Positions 10,576 through 17,676 of a stretch of 64,000 bases of DNA are shown here, piece after piece. Where the stretch lies: the NCBI GenBank assembly GCA_900100245.1, contig FNEU01000004.1, positions 84,219 to 148,218 of the forward strand, in the 5' to 3' direction. Source of the stretch: Lachnospiraceae bacterium G41. Its GTDB lineage: Bacteria > Bacillota > Clostridia > Lachnospirales > Lachnospiraceae. Below the pieces are notes generated by a model. That model searched no databases, was not told the DNA's origin, and was given only the letters and a program-made list of their open reading frames with translations. The translations under genes and the position numbers were made by a program. Each line of letters begins with the position of its first letter. Position 1 is the stretch's first letter.

Positions 10576-10986
10576 TTACGCATACGGGAAATTCATTTGT
10601 TCCCGGGCATAATGGAACGACACGCATAATACGCGTCGGTTTTGCTCTCCCTTGATTTTTAATTTAACATAAACGAGTTTTCCCTTGATGTCTTTTCCGA
10701 AAACAAATAATAAAAGCGGATTCTGATCATCTTTATCTATTCTTGTTTCAGAATACTCTGAAATGGTTAGTTCTTTTAGTCTTTTGATCACATCCCAAAC
10801 ATCGTAATCCAAATCCAATAGGGTATATGGTGTAGAGTGCTCCTCGTCACTGGGCTTTTTCTTTTTTATTAACGTAAAATTAGTATCTATATCAAAAGTA
10901 TCGTTTTCCAGAATTTCTTTTAATTCCTCAAGAAAAGCGATTACCTCACGTTTTTTCGATTGTATGCTAAGAACTATTTCAATCAT
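10576..10986 (-). CDS. MqsR-like toxin of the Panacea toxin-antitoxin pair
   Basis: A 136-residue soluble protein starting at 10986 behind GAGGAG. The C-terminal half, with VYVKLKIKG followed by VLCVSFHYA, resembles the closing strands of MqsR/RelE-fold mRNA interferases. The middle part, TLLDLDYDVWDVIKRL, matches the pattern of MqsR-family proteins. The N-terminal 40 residues are longer than in the short MqsR toxins. Being the first gene before an MqsA-HTH-Panacea antitoxin strongly supports a toxin role. If MqsR-like, it would be a ribosome-independent RNase, but catalytic residues cannot be assigned here. An unrelated toxin fold recruited by Panacea is the alternative. Confidence 0.6.
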   Translation of the reverse strand: MIEIVLSIQSKKREVIAFLEELKEILENDTFDIDTNFTLIKKKKPSDEEHSTPYTLLDLDYDVWDVIKRLKELTISEYSETRIDKDDQNPLLLFVFGKDIKGKLVYVKLKIKGEQNRRVLCVSFHYAREQMNFPYA

Positions 10987-11004
10987 CTCCTCACATGATA
11001 TTCA

Positions 11005-11045
11005 CTATCAATTGATAGTATACAATTCAATTGATAGAGTGTCAA
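11005..11045 (-). promoter_or_regulatory. Promoter and tandem operators of the toxin-antitoxin operon
   Basis: Reading leftward, TTGACA (11045-11040) and TATACT (11022-11017) are separated by 17 bp, close to the ideal sigma-A promoter. The perfect palindrome CTATCAATTGATAG (11005-11018) covers the -10 and start region. A second copy of its core, TCAATTGATAG (11027-11037), lies in the spacer 19 bp away, about two helical turns. This is a typical layout for autorepression by the HTH antitoxin. Confidence 0.8.
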
Positions 11046-11201
11046 TAAACGTAAATGTACAAAATTACGGGCTATTTTTGTAAGTGGAAAAAATAAGTGT
11101 TACCGAATATAATATAAAAAGGGAAAATAAAAGAAAATAAGATGTGTGTATACTACACCATTTATAAAACATAGTCAATAACTAAAACAAGGAGTGAAGA
11201 A

Positions 11202-11438
11202 ATGAACATACAAACCTCCCGCCTCACCCTTCGCCCCATCCAACGTGGCGATGAAATAATACTTGAAGAAATGTCCCGCGACAGAAGTTTTTCCAAACTG
11301 GGACTTGATTCAGACTGCGCTGAATGGATAGGAGAATGGATTGAAGAGGCATCGGGGACACATCTCCACACAAATGAAATCATTGTCAAACTCCCCCGCA
11401 GATATTATAATTCTTTTATGATTTCTATTAAAAAATAA
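11202..11438 (+). pseudogene. Truncated GNAT acetyltransferase remnant
   Basis: The 78-residue frame begins MNIQTSRLTLRPIQRGD, the usual N-terminus of RimJ/RimL-type GNAT N-acetyltransferases, and continues to about EWIGEWIEEA. The central sheet and the acetyl-CoA-binding loop (Q/RxxGxG/A) are missing, and the last 25 residues look unlike the family. A full-length enzyme is about 165-180 residues, so this is probably a 5' remnant left by a deletion. It has its own ribosome site (AAGGAG) and ends 13 bp before glmM, so it may now act only as a leader. Confidence 0.6.
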
Positions 11439-11451
11439 CGAGGTATAAACA

Positions 11452-12804
11452 ATGGGTAAATATTTTGGCACCGACGGTTTCCGCGGTGAAGCAAACAAAG
11501 AATTAACAGCGGCTAAGGCTTTTAAGGTTGGTCGCTATATTGGATGGTATTACGGCAAAAATCACGAAGACGGCAGAGCACGAATCATCATAGGCAAGGA
11601 CACCAGACGTTCTTCCTATACACTTGAGTATGCGCTTGCTTCAGGTATTACTTCTTCAGGTGCTGATGCATATCTTTTACACGTTACTACTACACCTTCC
11701 GTTTCCTATTGCTGCAGGACGGACGGTTTTGACTGCGGTATTATGATTTCGGCATCACACAATCCGTTCTATGACAACGGCATCAAGATTATGCGTGCCA
11801 ACGGACAGAAGATCGAGGCCGAGATAGAGGAAAAGATTGAAGCATACATTGATTCCGAAGAAGATCTGCCTTTGGCTGAGCGTGAAGCAATGGGCAATGT
11901 TGTTGACTATGCAGCAGGCCGTAACAGATATATTGGTTATCTGATGACAATCCCCACACGTGCTTTCAACGGCTACAAGGTTGGTCTTGACTGTGCGAAC
12001 GGAGCATCATGGAATATCGCGCGTGCGGTTTACGAGGCACTCGGCGCTAAAGTATATGTTATCAACAATACACCCGATGGTGTGAACATCAACAAGGACT
12101 GCGGTTCCACACACATCGAAGGCCTTCAGAAATACGTCCTTGAAAACGGCTTAAATGTTGGCTTTGCATATGACGGCGATGCCGACAGATGTCTCGCAGT
12201 AGACGAGAAGGGCAATGTGGTAAACGGCGACCATATCATGTATATGTGTGGCAAGTACCTAAAAGAAATAGGCCAGCTTGACGGTAACACAGTAGTTACC
12301 ACAGTTATGAGTAATATGGGCCTTTACAAGGCGCTTGAAGCTATCGATATTCGTACTGAAAAGACCGCAGTAGGCGACAAGTACGTAGCTGAAAATATGA
12401 TGGCAAACCGCTTTGTAATCGGCGGCGAGCAGTCCGGACATATCATCTTCGGCAAATATGCAACAACAGGTGACGGTATCCTTACATCCCTTATGGTTAT
12501 GATGACCATGCTTGACAAGAAGATGCCTCTCTCAATGCTTGCAGAAGAGATGAAGATGTATCCTCAGTGCTTAAAGAACGTTCGTGTTAAGAGCAAACCC
12601 GACGCACAAAACGATCCCGACGTTCAGGCTGCTGTTAAGGCTGCTGCAGACGCCCTCGGCGACTCCGGCCGTATCTTGGTACGTGAGTCCGGTACCGAGC
12701 CCAAGATTCGTGTCATGGTTGAAGCTTTATCCGACGAGCTTTGCGAGAAGTATGTGGATTCCGTGATTGACGTGATTAAGGCCAAGGGTCATATCGCCGA
12801 ATGA
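11452..12804 (+). CDS. glmM: Phosphoglucosamine mutase
   Basis: A 450-residue alpha-D-phosphohexomutase that converts glucosamine-6-phosphate to glucosamine-1-phosphate, a cytoplasmic step towards UDP-GlcNAc for peptidoglycan and the polysaccharides further right. The start MGKYFGTDGFRG is typical. The phosphoserine loop ISASHNP places the active serine at residue 102, the family position. The metal-binding DGDADR and the C-terminal phosphate loop RESGTEPKIRVM are intact. The start follows an ACGAGG site. Its TGA stop is also the first three bases of a TGACAC repeat. In this group such enzymes may also serve as phosphomannomutase, which would feed the GDP-mannose genes, but this is only an inference. 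Confidence 0.95.
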   Translation: MGKYFGTDGFRGEANKELTAAKAFKVGRYIGWYYGKNHEDGRARIIIGKDTRRSSYTLEYALASGITSSGADAYLLHVTTTPSVSYCCRTDGFDCGIMISASHNPFYDNGIKIMRANGQKIEAEIEEKIEAYIDSEEDLPLAEREAMGNVVDYAAGRNRYIGYLMTIPTRAFNGYKVGLDCANGASWNIARAVYEALGAKVYVINNTPDGVNINKDCGSTHIEGLQKYVLENGLNVGFAYDGDADRCLAVDEKGNVVNGDHIMYMCGKYLKEIGQLDGNTVVTTVMSNMGLYKALEAIDIRTEKTAVGDKYVAENMMANRFVIGGEQSGHIIFGKYATTGDGILTSLMVMMTMLDKKMPLSMLAEEMKMYPQCLKNVRVKSKPDAQNDPDVQAAVKAAADALGDSGRILVRESGTEPKIRVMVEALSDELCEKYVDSVIDVIKAKGHIAE

Positions 12805-12830
12805 CACTTGGGGACGGGGGTTTAGTGTCA
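12802..12830 (+). repeat. TGACAC...GTGTCA interspersed repeat after glmM
   Basis: TGACAC (12802-12807) and GTGTCA (12825-12830) are inverted arms around a G-rich core GGGGACGGGGG. The first three bases are the glmM stop codon. Similar elements occur at 14006-14032 and twice at 25635-25701. Confidence 0.75.
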
Positions 12831-12852
12831 TTTTTGAAAAAGTTTGATTTCG

Positions 12853-12884
12853 CCCGCAGACGTTTAGGCGCCTGCGGGTTTTTA
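12853..12884 (+). terminator. Intrinsic terminator after glmM
   Basis: CCCGCAG (12853-12859) pairs with CTGCGGG (12872-12878), with further GC pairing inside the loop, followed by a T-rich tract. Confidence 0.85.
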
Positions 12885-12898
12885 TTTTCAAAAAACAC

Positions 12899-12927
12899 TT
12901 GCAAATCTGCACTGTATTCACTATAAT
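12899..12927 (+). promoter_or_regulatory. Promoter of the thiamine riboswitch transcript
   Basis: TTGCAA (12899-12904) and TATAAT (12922-12927) are spaced by 17 bp. The start would fall near 12934, about 30 nt before the riboswitch. Confidence 0.75.
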
Positions 12928-12964
12928 AACCGCTGTATGTAAATCATATAAATATTGTTTTTGC

Positions 12965-13044
12965 TAGGGGAGCTTTAGCTGAGATGGATATTTTTATATC
13001 TAACCCTCATTACTTGAACCGGGTAATTCCGGCGTAAGGAAGCA
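12965..13044 (+). promoter_or_regulatory. TPP riboswitch (THI element)
   Basis: The leader carries the conserved parts of the TPP aptamer: AGGGGAGC, then GCTGAGA, CCCT, ACTTGAACCGGGTAATTCCG and GCGTAAGGAAGC. The variable P3 stem is GGATAT/ATATCT. It senses thiamine pyrophosphate and controls the thiamine transporter gene just downstream. Confidence 0.95.
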
Positions 13045-13056
13045 GTTTTAATGTCT

Positions 13057-13086
13057 CCTCCTGCGATTATTTTAGGAGGTTTTTTT
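13057..13086 (+). terminator. Riboswitch expression platform: hairpin that contains the ribosome site
   Basis: CCTCCT (13057-13062) pairs with AGGAGG (13074-13079), followed by seven T (13080-13086) and then the ATG at 13087. The 3' arm is the ribosome-binding site of thiT. With TPP bound, the same hairpin could both stop transcription and hide the ribosome site. Confidence 0.7.
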
Positions 13087-13944
13087 ATGTCAAAAACAAA
13101 AGATTCAACAAAAGATCCAAATTCTATTTCAAGTACGAGAATACTTGCGGAATGCGCATTAATGCTCGCAGTAGGCGTCGTTCTCTCGCTTGTCAAGCTT
13201 ATTGATTTGCCATACGGCGGATCGGTTACAATAGCTTCAATGTTACCCATCATCATTATTTCCTACAGACACGGCTTAAAATACGGCCTTATAACAGGAC
13301 TTACCTTTGGCATCATTCAGCAGCTCTTGGGACTTAACACGCTTTCATATGTTACAACATGGGTTTCGATCATTGCGGTTATTCTTTTAGACTATGTTGT
13401 TGCATTCGCAGTTATCGGTTTGGGCGGTGCATTCAGAAAGATTATTAAGAACCAGGCAGCAGCTCTGGTAGCCGGTTCAATCCTTGCATGTCTTTTAAGA
13501 TATGCATGCCACGTTATCTCAGGCGCTACGGTTTGGGCAGGCTTATCAATCCCTACAAACGCAGCTCTCATTTACTCCTTCGGATACAATGCAACATATA
13601 TGATTCCTGAGACCATCGTAACAGTTGCACTTGCTTACTACATCGGCTCACTGATTGATTTCAGAAATCCTACCATCAGACACATGGGTCAGACAGAAAA
13701 GACCAAAGTGCCTCTTTTATACTGGACAGGCGGACTTGCACTTGCAGCAGGCCTTATCATTGATATCGCATGCATCTTCCCCTTCCTTCAGAATCCCGAA
13801 TCAGGCGAATTTGATTTCGCAGGCTTATCAAGCGTTAACTGGATGGTAGTTATCATTGCAACAGCAGTCGCAATCGTGATTGCAGCAATCACCTTCGGTA
13901 TCGCTCTTTTGAAGAAGAAAAAAGCAGCTGCTAAGGCAGAATAA
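13087..13944 (+). CDS. thiT: ThiT-type thiamine transporter, ECF S component, with C-terminal extension
   Basis: A 285-residue membrane protein. ATG 13087 is chosen because AGGAGG lies 7 bp upstream; an earlier in-frame ATG at 13051 is inside the riboswitch platform. Residues about 20-195 match ThiT: LMLAVGVVLSLVKL, then PYGGSVTIASMLPIIIISYRHG and a CHVISGATVWAG segment. ThiT binds thiamine in the membrane and works with a shared ECF energising module (EcfA, EcfA', EcfT), which is not in this window. After the usual end at about 190-200 residues there are about 90 extra residues with two further membrane segments and a Lys/Ala-rich tail. The TPP riboswitch confirms the substrate. Confidence 0.92.
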   Translation: MSKTKDSTKDPNSISSTRILAECALMLAVGVVLSLVKLIDLPYGGSVTIASMLPIIIISYRHGLKYGLITGLTFGIIQQLLGLNTLSYVTTWVSIIAVILLDYVVAFAVIGLGGAFRKIIKNQAAALVAGSILACLLRYACHVISGATVWAGLSIPTNAALIYSFGYNATYMIPETIVTVALAYYIGSLIDFRNPTIRHMGQTEKTKVPLLYWTGGLALAAGLIIDIACIFPFLQNPESGEFDFAGLSSVNWMVVIIATAVAIVIAAITFGIALLKKKKAAAKAE

Positions 13945-13972
13945 AGAATAATAAAACCCAAACAATAGAAAC

Positions 13973-14006
13973 GGCGCCGGACTCTTACGAGTCTGACGCC
14001 TTTTTT
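13973..14006 (+). terminator. Intrinsic terminator after thiT
   Basis: GGCG...GACTC pairs with GAGTC...CGCC (13973-14000), followed by six T (14001-14006). Confidence 0.85.
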
Positions 14007-14032
14007 GACACAGGGGGACGGGGGGAGTGTCA
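14006..14032 (+). repeat. TGACAC...GTGTCA interspersed repeat after thiT
   Basis: TGACAC (14006-14011) and GTGTCA (14027-14032) flank a core with GGGGGACGGGGGG. It is joined to the thiT terminator T-run. Confidence 0.75.
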
Positions 14033-14056
14033 TTTTTTGGATAATATTGAAATATA

Positions 14057-14147
14057 TTGACAGATTATTTTATTGGGAGTATAATCCGTAAAATAGTATT
14101 TATCTGAATAAACGCAAGTTGAACACAGATATGAAAGATAGTATAAT
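14057..14147 (+). promoter_or_regulatory. Two tandem consensus promoters
   Basis: P1 is TTGACA (14057-14062) and TATAAT (14080-14085) with a 17-bp spacer, a perfect consensus. P2 is TTGAAC (14119-14124) and TATAAT (14142-14147), also with 17 bp. Both read into the small-gene operon that starts at 14165. Confidence 0.8.
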
Positions 14148-14164
14148 ATTATGAAAGGGAACAT

Positions 14165-14353
14165 ATGGTTTTTCTTGACCCAAGGGAATATGCAAAAATA
14201 GTAAGCGAAATTAATACTAATTATGAGAAGTATCGTGGGAAACGGATTGCAATCCATCTTTCATTTGGATTCGACAACAATGCCTATGCATACATTTTTG
14301 AGAATAAAGGATTTAATAAATATATCTTTATATCGCGAGATTTAATAGAGTGA
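14165..14353 (+). CDS. Small protein of unknown function
   Basis: A 62-residue soluble protein, start ATG 14165 behind GAAAGGGA. It has a predicted helix near the N-terminus (PREYAKIVSEINTNYEKY) and then aromatic strands such as IAIHLSFGFDNNAYAYIF. No family is recognised. It is first of three genes behind two strong promoters. Its stop lies 14 bp before the next start, which suggests co-translation, and the third gene is an XRE regulator. The context resembles a small regulatory or mobile-element-derived module, but no function can be assigned. Confidence 0.6.
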   Translation: MVFLDPREYAKIVSEINTNYEKYRGKRIAIHLSFGFDNNAYAYIFENKGFNKYIFISRDLIE

Positions 14354-14367
14354 GGAAAGGAGCGAGG

Positions 14368-14607
14368 ATGGATAGACTCATAGAATTATTAAACAGCATA
14401 AGTGACTCATATTATGATTTTGTTGTAGGAGTCATTAATTATGCTAAGAGAAATGATGACAATCGTAATGCAATGATATCTTTTATAGAGAATAATCCTA
14501 AGGCACTTTCTTCAGATGTTTTGGAATATATGATTAGCAGGAAAGATTATTTTGATCATGCACAACGCATCTCCGGAGTTGCAAAACAAACTAAGAGCCA
14601 GGTTTAA
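14368..14607 (+). CDS. Small acidic helical protein of unknown function
   Basis: A 79-residue protein. ATG 14368 is preferred over the in-frame GTG at 14350 because AAAGGAG lies just upstream of the ATG, while GTG 14350 overlaps the previous gene. The sequence MDRLIELLNSISDSYYDFVVGVINYAKR looks helical and amphipathic, with no membrane span and no recognised domain. It lies between the 62-residue protein and the XRE regulator and is likely made with them. Confidence 0.6.
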   Translation: MDRLIELLNSISDSYYDFVVGVINYAKRNDDNRNAMISFIENNPKALSSDVLEYMISRKDYFDHAQRISGVAKQTKSQV

Positions 14608-14613
14608 TAATAT

Positions 14614-14964
14614 ATGACCATAAGAGACAGAGTATTTGATAAATTATCGGAACTAAATATGACTCAGAAAGAATTTGCCAAGAGAACAGGCATTCCTGAG
14701 ACTACTATAAGCGATTGGAAGAAGAAAAAGACCAATCCGACTTCAGAAAAAATTCTAATCATTTGCAAGGTGCTTGACGTGACTCCGGAATGGCTCTTGT
14801 CAGGAATAGAAGTTAACGGTACAAGAAGCAATCCGCAGGAATGGTTTGCCGTGGATGCATCAACCGATGCTGGAATATTATTAACTGCTTTTAATTCCTT
14901 TGATTCCAAAGAACAAGCCAGACTTTTAGGATATGTAGAAGCAATGATGAAGAGTAAGAAATAA
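14614..14964 (+). CDS. XRE-family HTH transcriptional regulator
   Basis: A 116-residue protein. Residues 1-65 form a Cro/CI-type HTH: LNMTQKEFAKRTGIPETTIS then DWKKKKTNPTSEKILIICKVLDVTPEWLLSG. The C-terminal 45 residues (LLTAFNSFDSKEQARLLGYVEAMM) form a short helical tail as in phage-type and small regulators. It is last in the three-gene operon. It may regulate the two promoters at 14057-14147, but no clear palindrome was seen there. Confidence 0.85.
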   Translation: MTIRDRVFDKLSELNMTQKEFAKRTGIPETTISDWKKKKTNPTSEKILIICKVLDVTPEWLLSGIEVNGTRSNPQEWFAVDASTDAGILLTAFNSFDSKEQARLLGYVEAMMKSKK

Positions 14965-14986
14965 GAATAATACTTGCTTTATGTGG

Positions 14987-15012
14987 AGACCTCGCAGAAA
15001 TGCGGGGTCTTA
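14987..15012 (+). terminator. Hairpin after the XRE gene
   Basis: AGACCTCGCA (14987-14996), a GAAA tetraloop and TGCGGGGTCT (15001-15010) make a 10-bp stem with one G-U pair. The T-run is weak (TTATATG). Confidence 0.7.
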
Positions 15013-15104
15013 TATGTTTAATGGTTTATAAACGTATTGAAATAATAAAATTAGTAGAGTGAAAGTTTTGCGAAAATGCGTTATAATATCCCTGTAGACG
15101 GCGA

Positions 15105-16034
15105 TCAAATTAAAAACGCAAGAAGTGGAATTGTGAGTATGCAAAGCAGTGTACTTAAAAGAATGCAGTTTGCGCTCATTTCCGTTTCCTTGCCGTGAAT
15201 CTCTGCGAGATTAAGAATTATCGATGCGCAGGGAGTGGCTGCGAGAATGAGCATACTGGCCTTAAAAGACTGAGGCAGCGGTATGAAGAATAAAAGTGCA
15301 TACGCAAAGAGCGGGAAAACGATGAGCTTTCCGATGCATGCAAAATATACGAACGAATTCGTGAAAAGCTTTTTAAAATCCATTGTTGCCAGGCGAATTC
15401 CTAAGATAAACATGCACATCGGAGTCGTCATTTTTCCGAGGAGTCCTATGCTGTCTTTTAGGACAGTCGGCATCCAGTTTGATGCGCATGTAAGATAAAG
15501 CGGAATCGCGATTATAAAAGAAAACGAAGTCGGATTGACAAGCGCCGCCTTGACAGATATATATTTTTTATCCTGCGTGAGACAGTAAATTCCTGCGGTG
15601 AAGACAAGCAGGTTCATCGTGATTACATATATCGACGAATAGCAGGCAACCTCAGGATTCTCGGGCATCAGTGCTTTTATGAGCGGAAGTCCGAAAAATC
15701 CGCAGTTTCCGAGGACCGATCCGATGGTGAGCATTCTGTATTTTGATATGTTGAATTTCTTTTTGAATATAAAATAGACTATCAGAAGGAATAAAAGCTG
15801 CACCACGAAAGAGACCACGAAAAAGAGTCCCATATACAAGAGATTTGTTTTGTTAAACTCGAGCGAAATAAAAGAAGACACAATCATACACGGCGAGCAA
15901 AAGTAAATCAAAATGGCCGAAACCGTTGAAAGATGGCTTGCCGCGGCCTTTTTTGCCTTACAGAGAATATATCCCGGCAGCATATATAAAAGGGCTATTA
16001 GAACATTTATAAAAGCAATCTTAAAAGAAATCAT
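15105..16034 (-). CDS. AEC (auxin efflux carrier) family permease
   Basis: A 309-residue membrane protein with about 10 hydrophobic segments in two halves. It carries family features: MLPGYILCKAKK near the start, GSVLGNCGFFGLPLIKAL in the middle, and TTPMCMFILGIRLA followed by AATPCASIILNLAEIHG near the end. Family members export or exchange organic acids such as malate. The substrate here is unknown. It is divergent from the LytS-like kinase, with 70 bp between the starts, so the two may share regulation. Confidence 0.9.
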   Translation of the reverse strand: MISFKIAFINVLIALLYMLPGYILCKAKKAAASHLSTVSAILIYFCSPCMIVSSFISLEFNKTNLLYMGLFFVVSFVVQLLFLLIVYFIFKKKFNISKYRMLTIGSVLGNCGFFGLPLIKALMPENPEVACYSSIYVITMNLLVFTAGIYCLTQDKKYISVKAALVNPTSFSFIIAIPLYLTCASNWMPTVLKDSIGLLGKMTTPMCMFILGIRLATMDFKKLFTNSFVYFACIGKLIVFPLFAYALLFFIPLPQSFKASMLILAATPCASIILNLAEIHGKETEMSANCILLSTLLCILTIPLLAFLI

Positions 16035-16040
16035 TATTCA

Positions 16041-16074
16041 CCTCATCAACAAAGTTGATTATAAACCGATGAGG
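16041..16074. promoter_or_regulatory. Nested inverted repeats in the AEC/kinase divergent region
   Basis: CCTCATC (16041-16047) is inverted as GATGAGG (16068-16074), and ATCAACAAAGTTGAT (16045-16059) is a second dyad inside. The left arm overlaps the ribosome site of the leftward AEC gene (AGGTG). This could be an operator or an RNA hairpin. Confidence 0.4.
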
Positions 16075-16104
16075 AAATTTTGCCAATAAAAATCGGAGAG
16101 TACC

Positions 16105-17496
16105 ATGATAGGACAGTACATATCTGCGCTTTTTCACGAATATCATACCGCGATAGTCATTATGATAGGCCTTACCACGGTTTTCATATCCAACAATACG
16201 ATCAGTAAAAAGAAGAAAAACTATCTTTTTAAAATCATAATTTTGGATATTCTTTTGATGTTCGCGGAGACCTTCAGCCACATCATTTTCACGCCTGATA
16301 TGGAGATGATTCCTCTTCGAATTACGATGGATATCATCGGTTATGTGATTCGTCCGACACTGATTGTATATTTCTATCTCTTAATCAGTGAGCGATTAAA
16401 TCCGAAGTTCAATTTGCTTCTTATTTTCCCGCTTATCATCAATACGATGGTCTGCGTCAGCGCGTATTTTACGGACCTTCCGTTTTATTACATCACGGGC
16501 GAGGATGGTACTCACTGGCAGAGAGGACCGTTAGGCTTCGTTCCGTTTGCGGTTTCCGCACTTTATCTTTTAATCCTTATCATTGACTCGATTAAATACT
16601 TCAACACGGGCAAGGAAAAGACCTCGTTTGCGGTTATATATTCGGCGCTTGTGGTTATTATAGGATCGATTATCGAGACCGTCGACCAGTCCAGACGAAT
16701 CATTGTTAACTTTACGATGCTTTCGACACTTATCTACTTCCTGATGTTGTACTTCAAGACGGTGCTTGAGCAGGAAGAGGAAATCATCAGGCAGACGCGT
16801 ATCGAAGTGATGTATTCGCAGATCGGACCTCACTTTATCTTCAACACGCTTAGCGCAATCTACGGACTCGTTGACAAAGAGCCTAAAAAAGCCAAAGAGG
16901 CAATCGCAAAATTCTCCGATTATCTTCGAGGAAACATCGATTCCATCGGCAAAAAAGGCTGGGTGCCTTTCGAAGAGGAGTTAAAGCATATAGACTCGTA
17001 CGTATGGATTGAAAAAATGCGTTTCGGCGACGACTTAACGATTGAATATGATATCGACGTAATGGACTTTGAAGTCCCGCCGCTTTCGATTCAGCCCCTG
17101 GTTGAGAACGCCATAAAACACGGCATTCACAAGAAATCCGGTCCCGGAAAGGTTACGGTTAAGACCAGAGAGGAAGAAAACGAATATATCGTTGAAGTAA
17201 TCGACGACGGCGTGGGATTTGACACGAGCGAATTCGAGAAGGATGCTATCTTTGATATCCGTAATGCGACCGACCGTGGTATTTCGCTTATCAGCCGCCG
17301 TAGAAAAGAAAAAGAAGAGAAGGTAGACCACGCATCAAAGGGCGGCAGAGGCCACGTCGGACTAGATAACACGAGAACGAGACTCATCGGCAGCGGCATA
17401 GGCAAACTTGACATGGAGAGCGAAGTGGGCAAGGGCACTACCGCGAGGGTTACCATCTTTAAGAAGAACAAAGAAAAAGAGGCTTCAAAACCTTAG
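16105..17496 (+). CDS. LytS-type sensor histidine kinase
   Basis: A 463-residue protein, start ATG 16105 behind GGAGAG. About six N-terminal membrane segments (residues 1-225) are followed by the HisK domain SQIGPHFIFNTLSAIYGL with the phosphoacceptor His243. The HATPase domain has LVENAIKHG, DDGVGFD and HVGLDNTRTRL. This is the LytS/YehU subfamily (HPK8), which usually pairs with a LytTR regulator. No response regulator lies nearby, so it is an orphan here. A Lys/Glu-rich insertion (RRRKEKEEKVDHASKGGR) sits between the N- and G-boxes of the ATPase. The divergent AEC transporter is a plausible target. Confidence 0.9.
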   Translation: MIGQYISALFHEYHTAIVIMIGLTTVFISNNTISKKKKNYLFKIIILDILLMFAETFSHIIFTPDMEMIPLRITMDIIGYVIRPTLIVYFYLLISERLNPKFNLLLIFPLIINTMVCVSAYFTDLPFYYITGEDGTHWQRGPLGFVPFAVSALYLLILIIDSIKYFNTGKEKTSFAVIYSALVVIIGSIIETVDQSRRIIVNFTMLSTLIYFLMLYFKTVLEQEEEIIRQTRIEVMYSQIGPHFIFNTLSAIYGLVDKEPKKAKEAIAKFSDYLRGNIDSIGKKGWVPFEEELKHIDSYVWIEKMRFGDDLTIEYDIDVMDFEVPPLSIQPLVENAIKHGIHKKSGPGKVTVKTREEENEYIVEVIDDGVGFDTSEFEKDAIFDIRNATDRGISLISRRRKEKEEKVDHASKGGRGHVGLDNTRTRLIGSGIGKLDMESEVGKGTTARVTIFKKNKEKEASKP

Positions 17497-17509
17497 AAAA
17501 TATCATAAA

Positions 17510-17536
17510 AGAAGGCATCGGGCGTGCCTTCTTTTT
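17510..17536 (+). terminator. Intrinsic terminator after the sensor kinase
   Basis: AGAAGGCA (17510-17517) pairs with TGCCTTCT (17525-17532), followed by T. Confidence 0.85.
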
Positions 17537-17596
17537 ATGTTGTGAGAAAAATAGTTTAAAAACTGTGAAAATTGATGCCGATAGAGCCATCCAAGG

Positions 17597-17625
17597 TTTA
17601 CATTACACTCAAAAAATGGTAGAAT
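17597..17625 (+). promoter_or_regulatory. Promoter of glnS
   Basis: TTTACA (17597-17602) and TAGAAT (17620-17625) have a 17-bp spacer, giving a start near 17632 and a leader of about 45 nt. No T-box motif was seen. Confidence 0.65.
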
Positions 17626-17676
17626 AACTCTATCTATGATTAGATGGAAAAACTATGTAACTGAGGTTGATTTGAA

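Noticed and set aside
13051-13086. Earlier ThiT start at ATG 13051
   Set aside because: It lies in the riboswitch expression platform, and AGGAGG is placed correctly for ATG 13087.
14350-14367. GTG start for the second small gene
   Set aside because: It overlaps the previous stop and lacks a ribosome site, while AAAGGAG precedes ATG 14368.
17500-17676. T-box leader for glnS
   Set aside because: No T-box consensus (such as AGGGTGG) or specifier stem was found; the leader from the predicted start is only about 45 nt.
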